Shown here: in pieces, positions 56,050 through 64,000 of the stretch
Layout: every line of letters begins with the position of its first letter
Numbering within the stretch: position 1 is the stretch's first letter
NCBI GenBank assembly: GCA_902776455.1
Contig: CACYQI010000011.1
Span: 1 to 64,000 of the forward strand
Direction: 5' to 3'
DNA length: 64,000 nucleotides
DNA from: an uncultured Bacteroidales bacterium
GTDB taxonomy: Bacteria > Bacteroidota > Bacteroidia > Bacteroidales > Bacteroidaceae
Notes under the pieces: generated by a model
What the model was told of the DNA's origin: nothing
Databases searched by the model: none
Seen by the model: the letters and a program-made list of their open reading frames with translations, nothing else
Position numbers and translations under genes: made by a program

Positions 56050-57273
56050 CTACCATCCGGTTTCTGCCCAGCCCGTGGCCGCGTACCACGAGGTCTTGCG
56101 GAAGTCTTCGTTCCAGCCGTAAGCGCTATACACTGCCAATGGGACGAACATCGACACGCCGCCATAGCTATCGGGGTCTGCCACTGTGGCATGATGATTT
56201 GGGGCATATTGAGGAAGAATTATGTTGGTGTACCATTTATTTGTATTAGAGAGAGAGTACCGGACAGCTTGGTTATATATATCATCCCAGGCAGCGAAGT
56301 CTTCATCGGGCAAAAGCCGGCGCATCGTAGTACGCATGTCATAGAAATAGTTGTATTTCACTAAGTCTGTGCAATAGAACTGGAATCCAGTAGGACTCCA
56401 CTCGGTATGGTTCATATATAAGGGAATCAGGTATTGACCTGTTGCTTCAGCAAGCGCATCGAGCTTCGAGCAGTCGATGCAGGAGAGCAGTACACCCGGA
56501 TAGTAAAAACCGTAGTATTCACCCGGATAGCCACTGTCATAACCATTGACTATACCCATTGCGTCGCCTTTGCAGAGAGCTTCCATGACTTTGTAGTAAG
56601 GGGCACCCGGTCCTGGAATCTCAGCTGGAGAACCGACAATGTAGTTTGCCAAGTCTTTGAGCTCGTATGCCACCTCGATGCATTGCATGAAGCAGGCATC
56701 GAAGAAGATGTAGTCGAACTTAGGCAGCTGTGCGAGCACGTCGCGCAAGACGGGGATTTCCATCTCCTTCTTCTCCAGTGCAGCGGTATCTGCATGCTCG
56801 TCTTTCCCAAAGGTTTTTTGCCTTGAAGATTGTCGTTCTGGCGACCACCCCGAAGCGTGCGACCAAAAGGTGATGCCGAAGTGCCGGGCAGGGAAATTAG
56901 TCTCTATCTCCTGGAGAATGTTAAGCATCACCAGCGAGTCGGTGCTGCATAGTGGTTCCGAGTATCGCTTCCACGGCTTCATGCCCTCCTTTGCGGACAG
57001 TTCGTAGATAGCAGACCTGTTATCACCGCCATCGATGAAGATCACGACGTTAACGTCCTGGGGTATCAAGTTCTTGCCTCTTACCATCTCAATGGTGTCC
57101 CCTCGGACAGCAGCAGAGAGCGAATTGTCGGCAGCCATATAGATGATGACGGTCCGTTCGGCCTCTACACGGGGCTGTGGCTCCGGATTTACTGGGGGGA
57201 TGATTTCTTCGCGGCATCCAAACAGCAAGAGCACATTAAAAAAAACAATAGTGTATAGGCAAAACCTTTTCAT
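56050..57273 (-). CDS. Clostripain-like (C11) cysteine protease lipoprotein
   Basis: A 407-aa lipoprotein with signal ending LLLFGC (Cys20). It belongs to peptidase family C11: ERTVIIYMAADNSLS near the start, catalytic His in FGITFWSHASGW, and catalytic Cys in DYIFFDACFMQCIEVAYEL. Such enzymes cut after basic residues and work at the surface or periplasm. It has a promoter box just 5 nt before the start. The last residues (WYAATGWAETGW) are aromatic-rich. Confidence 0.92.
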   Translation of the reverse strand: MKRFCLYTIVFFNVLLLFGCREEIIPPVNPEPQPRVEAERTVIIYMAADNSLSAAVRGDTIEMVRGKNLIPQDVNVVIFIDGGDNRSAIYELSAKEGMKPWKRYSEPLCSTDSLVMLNILQEIETNFPARHFGITFWSHASGWSPERQSSRQKTFGKDEHADTAALEKKEMEIPVLRDVLAQLPKFDYIFFDACFMQCIEVAYELKDLANYIVGSPAEIPGPGAPYYKVMEALCKGDAMGIVNGYDSGYPGEYYGFYYPGVLLSCIDCSKLDALAEATGQYLIPLYMNHTEWSPTGFQFYCTDLVKYNYFYDMRTTMRRLLPDEDFAAWDDIYNQAVRYSLSNTNKWYTNIILPQYAPNHHATVADPDSYGGVSMFVPLAVYSAYGWNEDFRKTSWYAATGWAETGW

Positions 57274-57278
57274 GGGCG

Positions 57279-57286
57279 CAAAGTTA
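57279..57286 (-). promoter_or_regulatory. -7 box (TAACTTTG) for the C11 protease
   Basis: A perfect TAnnTTTG box only five bases (CGCCC) upstream of the ATG, so the message should be leaderless. Confidence 0.65.
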
Positions 57287-57403
57287 CGACTTTTTAGAGG
57301 AAAAGCAAACAGCGAAAAGCAAAAAAAATAAAAAAGAAGACAACATTGTAACTTTTCGCTTTTGTTTCAGCGTTTTTGGTGACAGCACAGCGGGGGAAAA
57401 ACC

Positions 57404-57520
57404 GCTCCGCAAGAGGGGTGGTTTCACGCTCCAGCAAGCGAAGGCCGATGCTACAGCAAGCGAAAGCCTACGCTCCAGCAAGCGCGGGCCGATGCTCCAG
57501 CAAGCGTGGGCACACTCTTT
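57404..57520. repeat. 22-bp-period array, locus F
   Basis: Cores GCTCCAGCAAGCG (one GCTACAGCAAGCG) start at 57428, 57450, 57472 and 57494, exactly 22 bp apart, with a diverged first unit at 57404. Linkers alternate AAGGCCGATG, AAAGCCTACG and CGGGCCGATG. This core is not a palindrome. Confidence 0.8.
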
Positions 57521-57568
57521 TCGGTCCCGACACAATAAGCGGGCACTTCTTTCCGTTATTATATTGGT

Positions 57569-58726
57569 ATGCAGTGGATAAACAGAATACGTCAGGTGAA
57601 GATCGTCCTGGTCGTGCTGGCCGTAGTGCTCAGCGTGGCCTCGCTCGTCGTCTCTAATTTCCTGGTGCGCGACCTCAAGGTGGAGGAGCAGCGCAAAATG
57701 GAGATTTGGGCGGAGGCTATGCGCTCGCTCAACAATGCCGACGAGACGACCGACCTCACCCTCGTGCTGACGGTGCTCAACTCGAACAACACCATTCCCG
57801 TCGTGGTGCTCAACAGCGACGGCCGTGTGCAGGAGTACCGCAACATGGAGGTGAGGGGGGCTTCGGACACTTCGCTCGACGATGCCGTGCTGCGCGAGGC
57901 CCTGTCCATGAAAAACGCAGGAAGAGTCATCCGCATCGACTTCGGCCACTCCGACTACATGGAGATCTGCTATGCCGACAGCCTCATTCTGCGCCGCCTC
58001 GCCTGGTGGCCCTATGTCCAGCTCGGCGTGGTGCTCATCTTCGTCGTGGTCGCCATCTTCGCCCTCCTCAGCAGCAAGAGGGCTGAGCAGAACAAGGTGT
58101 GGGTGGGCCTGAGCAAGGAGACGGCCCACCAATTGGGCACGCCCATCAGCTCACTCATGGCGTGGCACGAAGTGCTTCGCGAGACGTACCCCGACGACCC
58201 TCTGCTCCCCGAGATGGGGAAGGACGTGCAGCGCCTGCAACGCATCGCAGAACGCTTCAGCAAGATAGGCTCGCAGCCCGAACCGAAGCCCGAGAACCTC
58301 AACGAGGTGCTGGCAAGCGTGGTGCAGTACATCAGCCGCCGCACACCCGGCCGCATCACGATGAACTGCAACCTGCCCGACGAGCCTCTCATCGCTCCCG
58401 TCAGCGCCCCCCTCTTCGAATGGGTCATAGAAAACCTCTGCAAGAACGCCATCGACGCCATGGAGGGCAAGGGAAGCATCACCCTGACCGCCCGCGAAGA
58501 ACCCGACTGCTTCAGCGTGGAAGTCAGCGACACCGGCAAGGGCATCCCCAAGAACCGTTTCGGCTCCGTCTTCACCCCAGGCTACACCACGAAAAAACGC
58601 GGATGGGGACTGGGACTCTCGCTCGCCAAACGCATCGTCGAGGAATATCACAACGGACGCATTTTCGTCAAGAATTCCGAGCTGGGGAAGGGCACGACCT
58701 TCCGCGTAGAACTCAAAAAACACTGA
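57569..58726 (+). CDS. Sensor histidine kinase
   Basis: A 385-aa membrane kinase. TM1 spans about 10-31 and TM2 about 146-168, with a periplasmic sensor of about 115 residues between them. The His box is LSKETAHQLGTPISSLMAWHEVL (His187). The ATPase domain has NLCKNAIDAMEGKGSITLT (N box), VSDTGKGIPKN (G1), and KRGWGLGLSLAKRIVEEYHNG (G2). No response regulator is adjacent, so it is an orphan kinase. Confidence 0.93.
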   Translation: MQWINRIRQVKIVLVVLAVVLSVASLVVSNFLVRDLKVEEQRKMEIWAEAMRSLNNADETTDLTLVLTVLNSNNTIPVVVLNSDGRVQEYRNMEVRGASDTSLDDAVLREALSMKNAGRVIRIDFGHSDYMEICYADSLILRRLAWWPYVQLGVVLIFVVVAIFALLSSKRAEQNKVWVGLSKETAHQLGTPISSLMAWHEVLRETYPDDPLLPEMGKDVQRLQRIAERFSKIGSQPEPKPENLNEVLASVVQYISRRTPGRITMNCNLPDEPLIAPVSAPLFEWVIENLCKNAIDAMEGKGSITLTAREEPDCFSVEVSDTGKGIPKNRFGSVFTPGYTTKKRGWGLGLSLAKRIVEEYHNGRIFVKNSELGKGTTFRVELKKH

Positions 58727-58774
58727 TAAGGCATTTTTTTCCACACAATTCTTCACCTTTTCAACTTTTTTTCG

Positions 58775-58782
58775 TAATTTTG
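58775..58782 (+). promoter_or_regulatory. -7 box (TAATTTTG) for the DUF177-rpmF operon
   Basis: A perfect TAnnTTTG box seven bases before the ATG of the DUF177 gene; a leaderless or near-leaderless start. Confidence 0.65.
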
Positions 58783-58789
58783 CAGCCCG

Positions 58790-59293
58790 ATGGAAAAACT
58801 GGACGGATACATAGTCGATTTGAAAGGCATGCAGAGCGATACTGTGTCGTACCACTGGCAGGCCGCAACCGACTTCTTCTCCGCCGTTCAGGGACCGGAG
58901 ATAAAGCAGGGCCTGCTCGATGTAGCACTACGGGTGAAACGGACATCTTGCGCCTACGAACTGACGTTCCAGCTCAAGGGCGAAGTGGAAGTGACGTGCG
59001 ACCGCTGCCTTGAACCTATGTCCCAACCCATCGAGGCAGAGTGCCTGCTCCGCGTCAAGATGGGCGACGAGTTTGCCGACGACGGCGACGTGGTCACCAT
59101 CCCCCAACGGGAAGGCACCATCAACGTGGCATGGAACATCTACGAGTTCGCAGCTCTGCAGATACCCTTGCGGCACGTACACGCGACGTGCGAACAGCTC
59201 TATTCAGACTCCTCCGAGGAGGAGAGAATCGACCCGCGATGGGCTGAACTGAAGAAAGCAATGAACAGTAAAACAGTAAACAGTAAATCGTAA
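58790..59293 (+). CDS. DUF177 (YceD-like) protein
   Basis: A 167-aa YceD/DUF177 family protein that accompanies rpmF in most bacteria; implicated in rRNA or ribosome assembly. The family core is LTFQLKGEVEVTCDRCLEPMSQPIEAECLLRV with a CxxC pair, and the C-terminal YEFAALQIPLRHVHATCEQL. It precedes rpmF by 21 nt. Confidence 0.92.
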   Translation: MEKLDGYIVDLKGMQSDTVSYHWQAATDFFSAVQGPEIKQGLLDVALRVKRTSCAYELTFQLKGEVEVTCDRCLEPMSQPIEAECLLRVKMGDEFADDGDVVTIPQREGTINVAWNIYEFAALQIPLRHVHATCEQLYSDSSEEERIDPRWAELKKAMNSKTVNSKS

Positions 59294-59314
59294 ATCATTA
59301 AATAACAAATAACT

Positions 59315-59494
59315 ATGGCACATCCTAAAAGAAGACAGTCCAAGACTAGGACCCTCAAAAGAAGAACACACGACAATGCTGTAGCTCCCGCACTGGCAGT
59401 ATGCCCCAACTGCGGCGAGTTCCACATCTATCACACCGTTTGCCCTGCCTGCGGATACTATCGCGGCAAGGTAGCCATCGAAAAGGAAGCTTAA
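59315..59494 (+). CDS. rpmF: 50S ribosomal protein L32
   Basis: A 59-aa ribosomal protein: MAHPKRRQSKTRTLKRRTHD at the N-terminus, then a zinc ribbon with Cys30/Cys33 (VCPNCGEFH) and Cys43/Cys46 (VCPACGYYRG), so the zinc-containing type. It sits in the conserved DUF177-rpmF-fabH order. Confidence 0.96.
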   Translation: MAHPKRRQSKTRTLKRRTHDNAVAPALAVCPNCGEFHIYHTVCPACGYYRGKVAIEKEA

Positions 59495-59601
59495 TAAAAG
59501 TTGAAGAGTTTGAAAGGTGATAAGGTAAAAAGGAACAATAGTTGAAACACGTTTTTCAATTCTTCGCCTTTTCGCCTTCTCACCTTTTTCGTACTTGCTA
59601 A

Positions 59602-60693
59602 ATGGAAAAGATAAATGCCGTAATAACCGGCGTGGGCGGGTATGTGCCCGACTATATCCTTGACAATGAGGAGATGTCGCGGATAGTAGATACCAGCGAC
59701 GAGTGGATAATGGAACGTATCGGCGTCAAGACACGCCACATCCTCAAGCCCGAACAGGGCAGCGGCACGTCGTACCTGATGACACGGGCCGTGCGGCAGC
59801 TCCTGCGAAAGACGGAAGCCGACCCCAGCTCCGTGGAACTTGTCATCTGTGCCACCACTACGCCCGACTATCATTTCCCCTCAACGGCATCCCTCGTCAT
59901 CGGCAACTGCGGCCTCACCAGCGCCTTCGGCTTCGACATGGAAGCTGCCTGTGCAGGCTTCCTCTATGCCCTCGAAGCCGGTGCAAACTACATACGCTCA
60001 GGCCGATACAAGCGCATCATCGTCTGCGGAGGCGACCACATGAGCTCCATGACCAATTACGAGGACCGCAACTCGTGCCCCATCTTCGGCGACGGAGCAG
60101 CATGCGTCATGATGGAAGCCACAACAGAAGAAGTGGGACTCATCGACGGCTACTACCGCGTAGATGGGCAGGGCTTCCAGAACCTCCACATGGCAGCCGG
60201 CGGCTCCGCCAAAATGCCAAGCCACGAGACTGTGGATGCACGTCAACACTTCGTCTATCAGGAAGGACGCGCCGTCTATAAGCACGCCGTCCTCGACATG
60301 ACCTCCGCCGTCAAGACCATCGCTAAGCGCAACAACCTCTCGGGAGACGACATCACCTGGCTCGTGCCACATCAGGCCAACATCAACATCGAAGTATCCG
60401 TAGCCAACCGCATCGGCATCGACGAAAAGCACGTCATGGTCAACATCGACCACATGGCCAACACCTCCGGCGGCACGCTGCCCCTCTGCCTGTGGGAGTA
60501 CGAACCGCAGCTCAAGAAAGGCGACAAAATCGTCTTCACCGCTTTCGGTGCCGGCTTCACCTGGGGCGCAAGCTACATGATCTGGGGCTACGACGGTGCT
60601 CAGGAAGCTGCCAAAGAGCCTGCACAGTTCTATAAGGAAGGCCTCATGACACGCGAAGAATGGAGAAAATTAAGAATGAAGAATGAAGAATGA
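59602..60693 (+). CDS. fabH: Beta-ketoacyl-ACP synthase III
   Basis: A 363-aa condensing enzyme that starts fatty-acid synthesis from acetyl- or branched acyl-CoA. The triad is Cys117 in FDMEAACAGFLYALEAG, His257 in LVPHQANINI, and Asn287 in DHMANTSGGTLPL. It has a C-terminal tail of about 30 residues beyond the normal end; the last ones (RMKNEE) and the stop are read from the fabH-era hairpin repeat. Follows rpmF and precedes era. Confidence 0.95.
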   Translation: MEKINAVITGVGGYVPDYILDNEEMSRIVDTSDEWIMERIGVKTRHILKPEQGSGTSYLMTRAVRQLLRKTEADPSSVELVICATTTPDYHFPSTASLVIGNCGLTSAFGFDMEAACAGFLYALEAGANYIRSGRYKRIIVCGGDHMSSMTNYEDRNSCPIFGDGAACVMMEATTEEVGLIDGYYRVDGQGFQNLHMAAGGSAKMPSHETVDARQHFVYQEGRAVYKHAVLDMTSAVKTIAKRNNLSGDDITWLVPHQANINIEVSVANRIGIDEKHVMVNIDHMANTSGGTLPLCLWEYEPQLKKGDKIVFTAFGAGFTWGASYMIWGYDGAQEAAKEPAQFYKEGLMTREEWRKLRMKNEE

Positions 60694-60780
60694 AGAATTT
60701 GCTGCCGCTTCTAAAAGCATTAAATAATTTGCGGAGAAACATGGCGGCAGCAAATTCTTCACTCTTCATTCTTCATTCTT
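60672..60780. repeat. Long hairpin between fabH and era
   Basis: Arms of 37 nt (60672-60708 and 60744-60780) pair with a single G-T wobble around a 35-nt loop. Arm words are tandem AAGAATGAAG ending in ATTTGCTGCCGC. It contains the fabH stop codon. Confidence 0.85.
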
Positions 60781-60790
60781 CATTATAATT

Positions 60791-61672
60791 ATGTTCAAGT
60801 CCGGCTTTGTTAATATCGTAGGCAACCCGAATGTCGGGAAGTCAACCCTTATGAATCTCCTCGTCGGGGAACGCATCTCTATTGCTACCTTCAAGGCACA
60901 GACCACACGTCACCGCATCATGGGCATCCTCAACACACCCGAGATGCAGATTTGTTTCAGCGATACACCGGGCGTCCTGAAGCCCAACTACAAGCTGCAG
61001 GAGCAGATGCTCCAGTTCAGCGAGAGTGCCTTGCAGGACGCCGACGTACTCCTCTACGTCACCGACATGGTGGAGACGCCCGACAAGAACAGCGACTTCC
61101 TCGACAAGGTGAAGCGCATGACCGTCCCCGTCCTCGTCCTCATCAACAAGATAGACCTCAGCGACCAGAAGGCTCTGACTGAGAAGGTAGAACTTTGGCA
61201 CGAGGCTTTGCCCGAAGCGGAGATAGTGCCTATCAGCGCCCTGCACCGCTTCAACGTCGATAACGTGCTGAAGCGCATCGGGGAACTCCTGCCCGAATCG
61301 CCCGCCTACTTCGACAAAGACCAGTGGACCGACAAGCCTGCACGCTTCTTCGTCACCGAAATCATCCGCGAGAAGATACTCCTCTACTACGACAAGGAAA
61401 TACCCTACAGCGTGGAAGTCGTAGTGGAGCAGTTCAAGGAGACAGACCGGAACATCCGCATCAGCGCTGTCATCTTCGTGGAGCGCGAGAGCCAGAAGGG
61501 TATCATCATCGGGCACGGAGGCGTTGCCCTCAAGCGCGTCAGCACCGAGGCACGCAAGAGCCTGGAGAAGTTCTTCGGCAAGAGCATCTTCCTCGAAGTG
61601 TTTGTCAAGGTCGATAAGGACTGGCGCCAGAGCGACCGCGCCATGAAGGCCTACGGATACAACTTGGATTGA
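60791..61672 (+). CDS. era: GTPase Era
   Basis: A 293-aa ribosome-assembly GTPase. P-loop GNPNVGKST (residues 11-19), G3 DTPGVL, G4 NKID. The C-terminal KH domain includes VSTEARKSLEKFFGKSIFLEVFVKV. Length is normal. Directly after the stop begins a GACCCCCTAACCCCC repeat. Confidence 0.97.
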   Translation: MFKSGFVNIVGNPNVGKSTLMNLLVGERISIATFKAQTTRHRIMGILNTPEMQICFSDTPGVLKPNYKLQEQMLQFSESALQDADVLLYVTDMVETPDKNSDFLDKVKRMTVPVLVLINKIDLSDQKALTEKVELWHEALPEAEIVPISALHRFNVDNVLKRIGELLPESPAYFDKDQWTDKPARFFVTEIIREKILLYYDKEIPYSVEVVVEQFKETDRNIRISAVIFVERESQKGIIIGHGGVALKRVSTEARKSLEKFFGKSIFLEVFVKVDKDWRQSDRAMKAYGYNLD

Positions 61673-61780
61673 CCCCCTAACCCCCTTTAGGGGGGGAATT
61701 ATTTATAATGAAAGGTGAAAAATGGAAAGTGAAAGAATAACCTGTTCTCCCCCTAAAGGGAGAAGGGGGGTCTGTATTGC
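61673..61780 (+). repeat. GC-rich repeats around the purN start
   Basis: GACCCCCTAACCCCCTTTAG follows the era stop and CTCCCCCTAAAGGGAGAAGG lies inside the 5' end of purN. Confidence 0.7.
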
Positions 61781-62336
61781 TATCTTTGTCTCAGGCAGCG
61801 GCACGAACTGCGAGAACCTGATTCGCCACTTCGAACACTCAGCGACGGTGAAGTGCGCACTGGTCGTCAGCAACAAGCCCGACGCCTATGCTTTGGTGCG
61901 GGCTGAGCGGTTGGGAGTGCCGACAGCTGTTGTCACGAAGCCTCAACTGAACAATCCCGACGAGATGCTGCCTCTGCTGCAGGACTACGGCATCGGCTTC
62001 ATCGTGCTGGCCGGCTTTCTGCCCCTCATTCCGACCTACCTCATCGAAGCCTTCCCTCGCCGCATCATCAACCTGCATCCCGCTCTGCTGCCTAAGTTCG
62101 GCGGCAAGGGCATGTGGGGCCACCACGTCCACGAGGCCGTGAAGGCTGCTGGTGAGACAGAGACGGGCATGACCGTCCACTACGTTTCGCCCGTTTGCGA
62201 CGGCGGAGAAATCATTGCCCAGTTCCGCACAAGCCTATCGGCCGACGACACCGTCGATGACATTGCCGAGAAGGAACATCAGCTCGAGATGGAGCACTTC
62301 CCGCAGGTAGTGGAGCAAGTGCTTCGCTCTGTTTAA
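61722..62336 (+). CDS. purN: Phosphoribosylglycinamide formyltransferase
   Basis: A 204-aa GAR transformylase of purine synthesis. The core starts IAIFVSGSGTNCENLI; the substrate and folate site has FIVLAGFLPLIPTYLIEAFP, NLHPALLPKFGGKG and VHYVSPVCDGGEII. The first 17 residues (MESERITCSPPKGRRGV) replace the usual short MKKIAIF-like start and are read from a GC-rich repeat. No other start fits the frame. Confidence 0.95.
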   Translation: MESERITCSPPKGRRGVCIAIFVSGSGTNCENLIRHFEHSATVKCALVVSNKPDAYALVRAERLGVPTAVVTKPQLNNPDEMLPLLQDYGIGFIVLAGFLPLIPTYLIEAFPRRIINLHPALLPKFGGKGMWGHHVHEAVKAAGETETGMTVHYVSPVCDGGEIIAQFRTSLSADDTVDDIAEKEHQLEMEHFPQVVEQVLRSV

Positions 62337-62369
62337 CCCGACAGTTGTACCTTTACACCCGACACGTTC

Positions 62370-62657
62370 ATGTACTTCACCGGCATCACCATAGCCGCGA
62401 TGACCTTCTTCACCATCGGCATCTGGCATCCCATCGTCATCAAGACGGAGTATTACTGGGGCACTCGCCCTTGGATTCTCTATCTGTTCATCGGCCTTGG
62501 CTGCCTTGCCGGAGCCGTCTTCGTAAGCAATGTCTATCTCTCCTCGTTCCTTGGCGTGTTCGGAGCGTCCGCTCTTTGGGGCATCAAGGAACTCTTCGAG
62601 CAGAAGAAGCGCGTGGAGAGGGGCTGGTTCAAGAAGAACCCAAGAAGGAAAAGGTAA
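62370..62657 (+). CDS. DUF4491 family membrane protein
   Basis: A 95-aa membrane protein of the Bacteroidetes DUF4491 family: three helices (MYFTGITIAAMTFFTIGIWHP, WILYLFIGLGCLAGAVFVS, SSFLGVFGASALWGIKELFEQ) and a basic C-terminus. Function unknown. Starts 33 nt after purN. Confidence 0.88.
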   Translation: MYFTGITIAAMTFFTIGIWHPIVIKTEYYWGTRPWILYLFIGLGCLAGAVFVSNVYLSSFLGVFGASALWGIKELFEQKKRVERGWFKKNPRRKR

Positions 62658-62717
62658 AAAGGTAAAAAGGTGAAAAGGTGAAAAAGGTAAAAGGTGAAAA
62701 AGGTAAAAGGTGAAAAG
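62658..62717. repeat. AAAGGTGAAA tandem spacer
   Basis: Seven or so copies of AAAAAGGTRAAA fill the gap before the receptor gene. Confidence 0.55.
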
Positions 62718-64000
62718 ATGAAACTACTGAATATAGCAGCTCGGCTATTGTTTCTCTTCTTTGTCTGTCTGGCAGGAATGGGGTTGCATGCTCAGCCACG
62801 AGCGGAACAAGGCGACTCGACTTTGCTTCGCGAGGTGAGCATCAACGGCCAACGAAGCCGCATCAGCTACCGTCCGGACCGTCAGCGCATCGATGCTTCG
62901 CAAGTGCTTACGGCCAGTGGCGGCACGGCTCTCGACGTGCTGCGAGCCGTGCCGGGCGTCACCATCGATGCCGACGGCAGCCTCTCCTTTCGTGGCAGTC
63001 AGGAGTTCCTGGTCTATGTGGATGGCAAACTCTCTCCCCTCACGGGCACCGAAGCCCTGCAGATGATTGGTGCAGCCAGCATCAAGGACATCGAGATACT
63101 GACCACTCCGTCCGCCAAGTACAGGACGGAAGGCGATGTGGGCATTGTCAACATCGTCACACGCCGCAGCGAGACGGACGGCTGGGACGTGGCTGTGAAC
63201 GGTACGGCCTCAACCTGGCGGACGCTTTCTCTCGACGCGAAGGCCAACTATCGCACGGGACACCATAATATATACATTGGCGGGCAAGGCTCTGACATCA
63301 GGAACAAGAGCCGCTTCGAGCAGGAGAAGCGAACCTTGGCCGAAGGCATGACCGTCACTTCCTATGCCGACGGCACGCGCTTCCGCCACTTCCGCACTTT
63401 CATCGGGCAGGGCGGATATGAGTTCACGAATGCCCGGCATCGACTCAGCATCGACTTGCAAGGCGGCCGCACCGTCAATCCAAGAGGCGGAGACATGAAG
63501 TACAGCACGCAAACCGTTTTGCCATTTAGCCATTCATCATCTGCTATTTCAGACAGTCACGACCGCTATAAGCTGACGAAGTACCTCTTCCAGGCAGCCA
63601 TCGACTACACTTGGAAGCTCAACGAGCGGGGCGACGAGGTCAGCCTCTCCAACCGCTTCCGCTACGACCGCTTCTCGGAGGAATACACCGAGAGCAACAT
63701 GTTCGACCAGTACGGAGCACGGCAAGAAGGTACGCGAGGCTATGAGACGGAGCACCACTGGGACTGCGACGGCGCCTTCGCCTACAAGCTCCACTACCGG
63801 CCCTCCGGCCTGCTCGAGCTTGGCTATCAATATACTACCTACAGCGAGCACGGCGACTACCGCATCTGCTACTGGGACCTGCCCCAGCAGACGTTCCTCT
63901 GGCAGGACGACCTCTATGCCCCTTTCTATTACCGGCGGCAGACGCACAGCCCTTATGTACAGGTGAGCGACCGCTTCGGCCCCTTCCTCTTCGATGCCGG
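62718..64000 (+). CDS. TonB-dependent receptor-like outer-membrane barrel protein (partial)
   Basis: At least 427 residues, running off the window edge without a stop. A signal peptide (LLFLFFVCLAGMGLHAQ) is followed by a plug-like domain: VSINGQRSRISYRPDRQRID, GGTALDVLRAVPGVTID, DGSLSFRGSQEFLVYVDGK, IKDIEILTTPSAKY, GIVNIVTRR. A barrel with alternating aromatic strands follows. It resembles the outer-membrane beta-barrel families that lack the usual carboxypeptidase-like N-domain. Around 63525-63545 the insert PFSHSSSA is encoded by a CCATTTAGCCATTCATC-type spacer word, another in-frame repeat. Confidence 0.85.
   Translation, partial: MKLLNIAARLLFLFFVCLAGMGLHAQPRAEQGDSTLLREVSINGQRSRISYRPDRQRIDASQVLTASGGTALDVLRAVPGVTIDADGSLSFRGSQEFLVYVDGKLSPLTGTEALQMIGAASIKDIEILTTPSAKYRTEGDVGIVNIVTRRSETDGWDVAVNGTASTWRTLSLDAKANYRTGHHNIYIGGQGSDIRNKSRFEQEKRTLAEGMTVTSYADGTRFRHFRTFIGQGGYEFTNARHRLSIDLQGGRTVNPRGGDMKYSTQTVLPFSHSSSAISDSHDRYKLTKYLFQAAIDYTWKLNERGDEVSLSNRFRYDRFSEEYTESNMFDQYGARQEGTRGYETEHHWDCDGAFAYKLHYRPSGLLELGYQYTTYSEHGDYRICYWDLPQQTFLWQDDLYAPFYYRRQTHSPYVQVSDRFGPFLFDA

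Overview
This 64 kb window reads as chromosomal DNA from a member of the Bacteroidales, most likely a Prevotella-like Prevotellaceae species. The main signs are the promoter grammar (TTTG, about 19-21 nt, then TAnnTTTG, with almost no Shine-Dalgarno sequences) and Bacteroidetes-typical families: DUF4290, DUF4491, DUF6029, PCMD, Omp28-like proteins, VapE, and C-terminal sorting-like tails on secreted proteins. Carboxynorspermidine decarboxylase and class I fumarase fit the same picture. The genus is inferred from style, not from an rRNA gene.

Layout. 0.3-5.6 kb: tRNA-Lys, a thymidine kinase/AI-2E transporter pair, rsmI, a coiled-coil lipoprotein and hflX. 6.1-11.5 kb: a very large repeat-built secreted protein, currently split by a frameshift, then a REP-type tyrosine transposase. 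11.6-18.8 kb: fumarase and a five-gene envelope operon of thioredoxin-fold (CxxC) proteins with an outer-membrane barrel. 19-20.6 kb: an IS1634-like insertion sequence. 20.8-27.2 kb: a Gly/Ser-rich secreted protein, a PIN toxin-antitoxin pair, nspC, a PCMD protein and a yicC-gmk-nadD operon. 27.6-34.8 kb: a pRiA4b-ORF3-like protein, purE, an ECF sigma factor fused to a membrane helix and an outer-membrane barrel, a methyltransferase, and a frameshifted CotH/lamin-tail surface protein. 34.9-43 kb: ispG, then an accessory stretch (KilA-N gene, VapE, iteron-like repeats, an ATPase remnant, a MITE-like element) and an ECF sigma/anti-sigma-TonB pair. 43.2-54.8 kb: housekeeping genes (tsaB, DUF4290, murA, rimM, dxr, rseP, a lipoprotein, cca, rpoN, PAP2). 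54.8-64 kb: GH43, clostripain-like protease, histidine kinase, DUF177-rpmF-fabH-era, purN, DUF4491 and a TonB-dependent receptor-like barrel that runs off the end.

Two themes stand out. First, the window is full of short dispersed repeats. One family forms arrays with an exact or nearly exact 22-bp period (a 10-12 bp, often palindromic core plus a 10-12 bp linker) at six loci, with the core sequence differing between loci. A second GC-rich palindromic family sits between genes and also inside reading frames of essential genes (cca, tsaB, rpoN, rimM and purN N-termini, the sigma fusion). Second, the sigma-factor/outer-membrane-barrel fusion at 29.3-31.0 kb has a shared 39-bp upstream motif with the CotH gene, suggesting a one-protein envelope-to-transcription signalling system with a candidate target.
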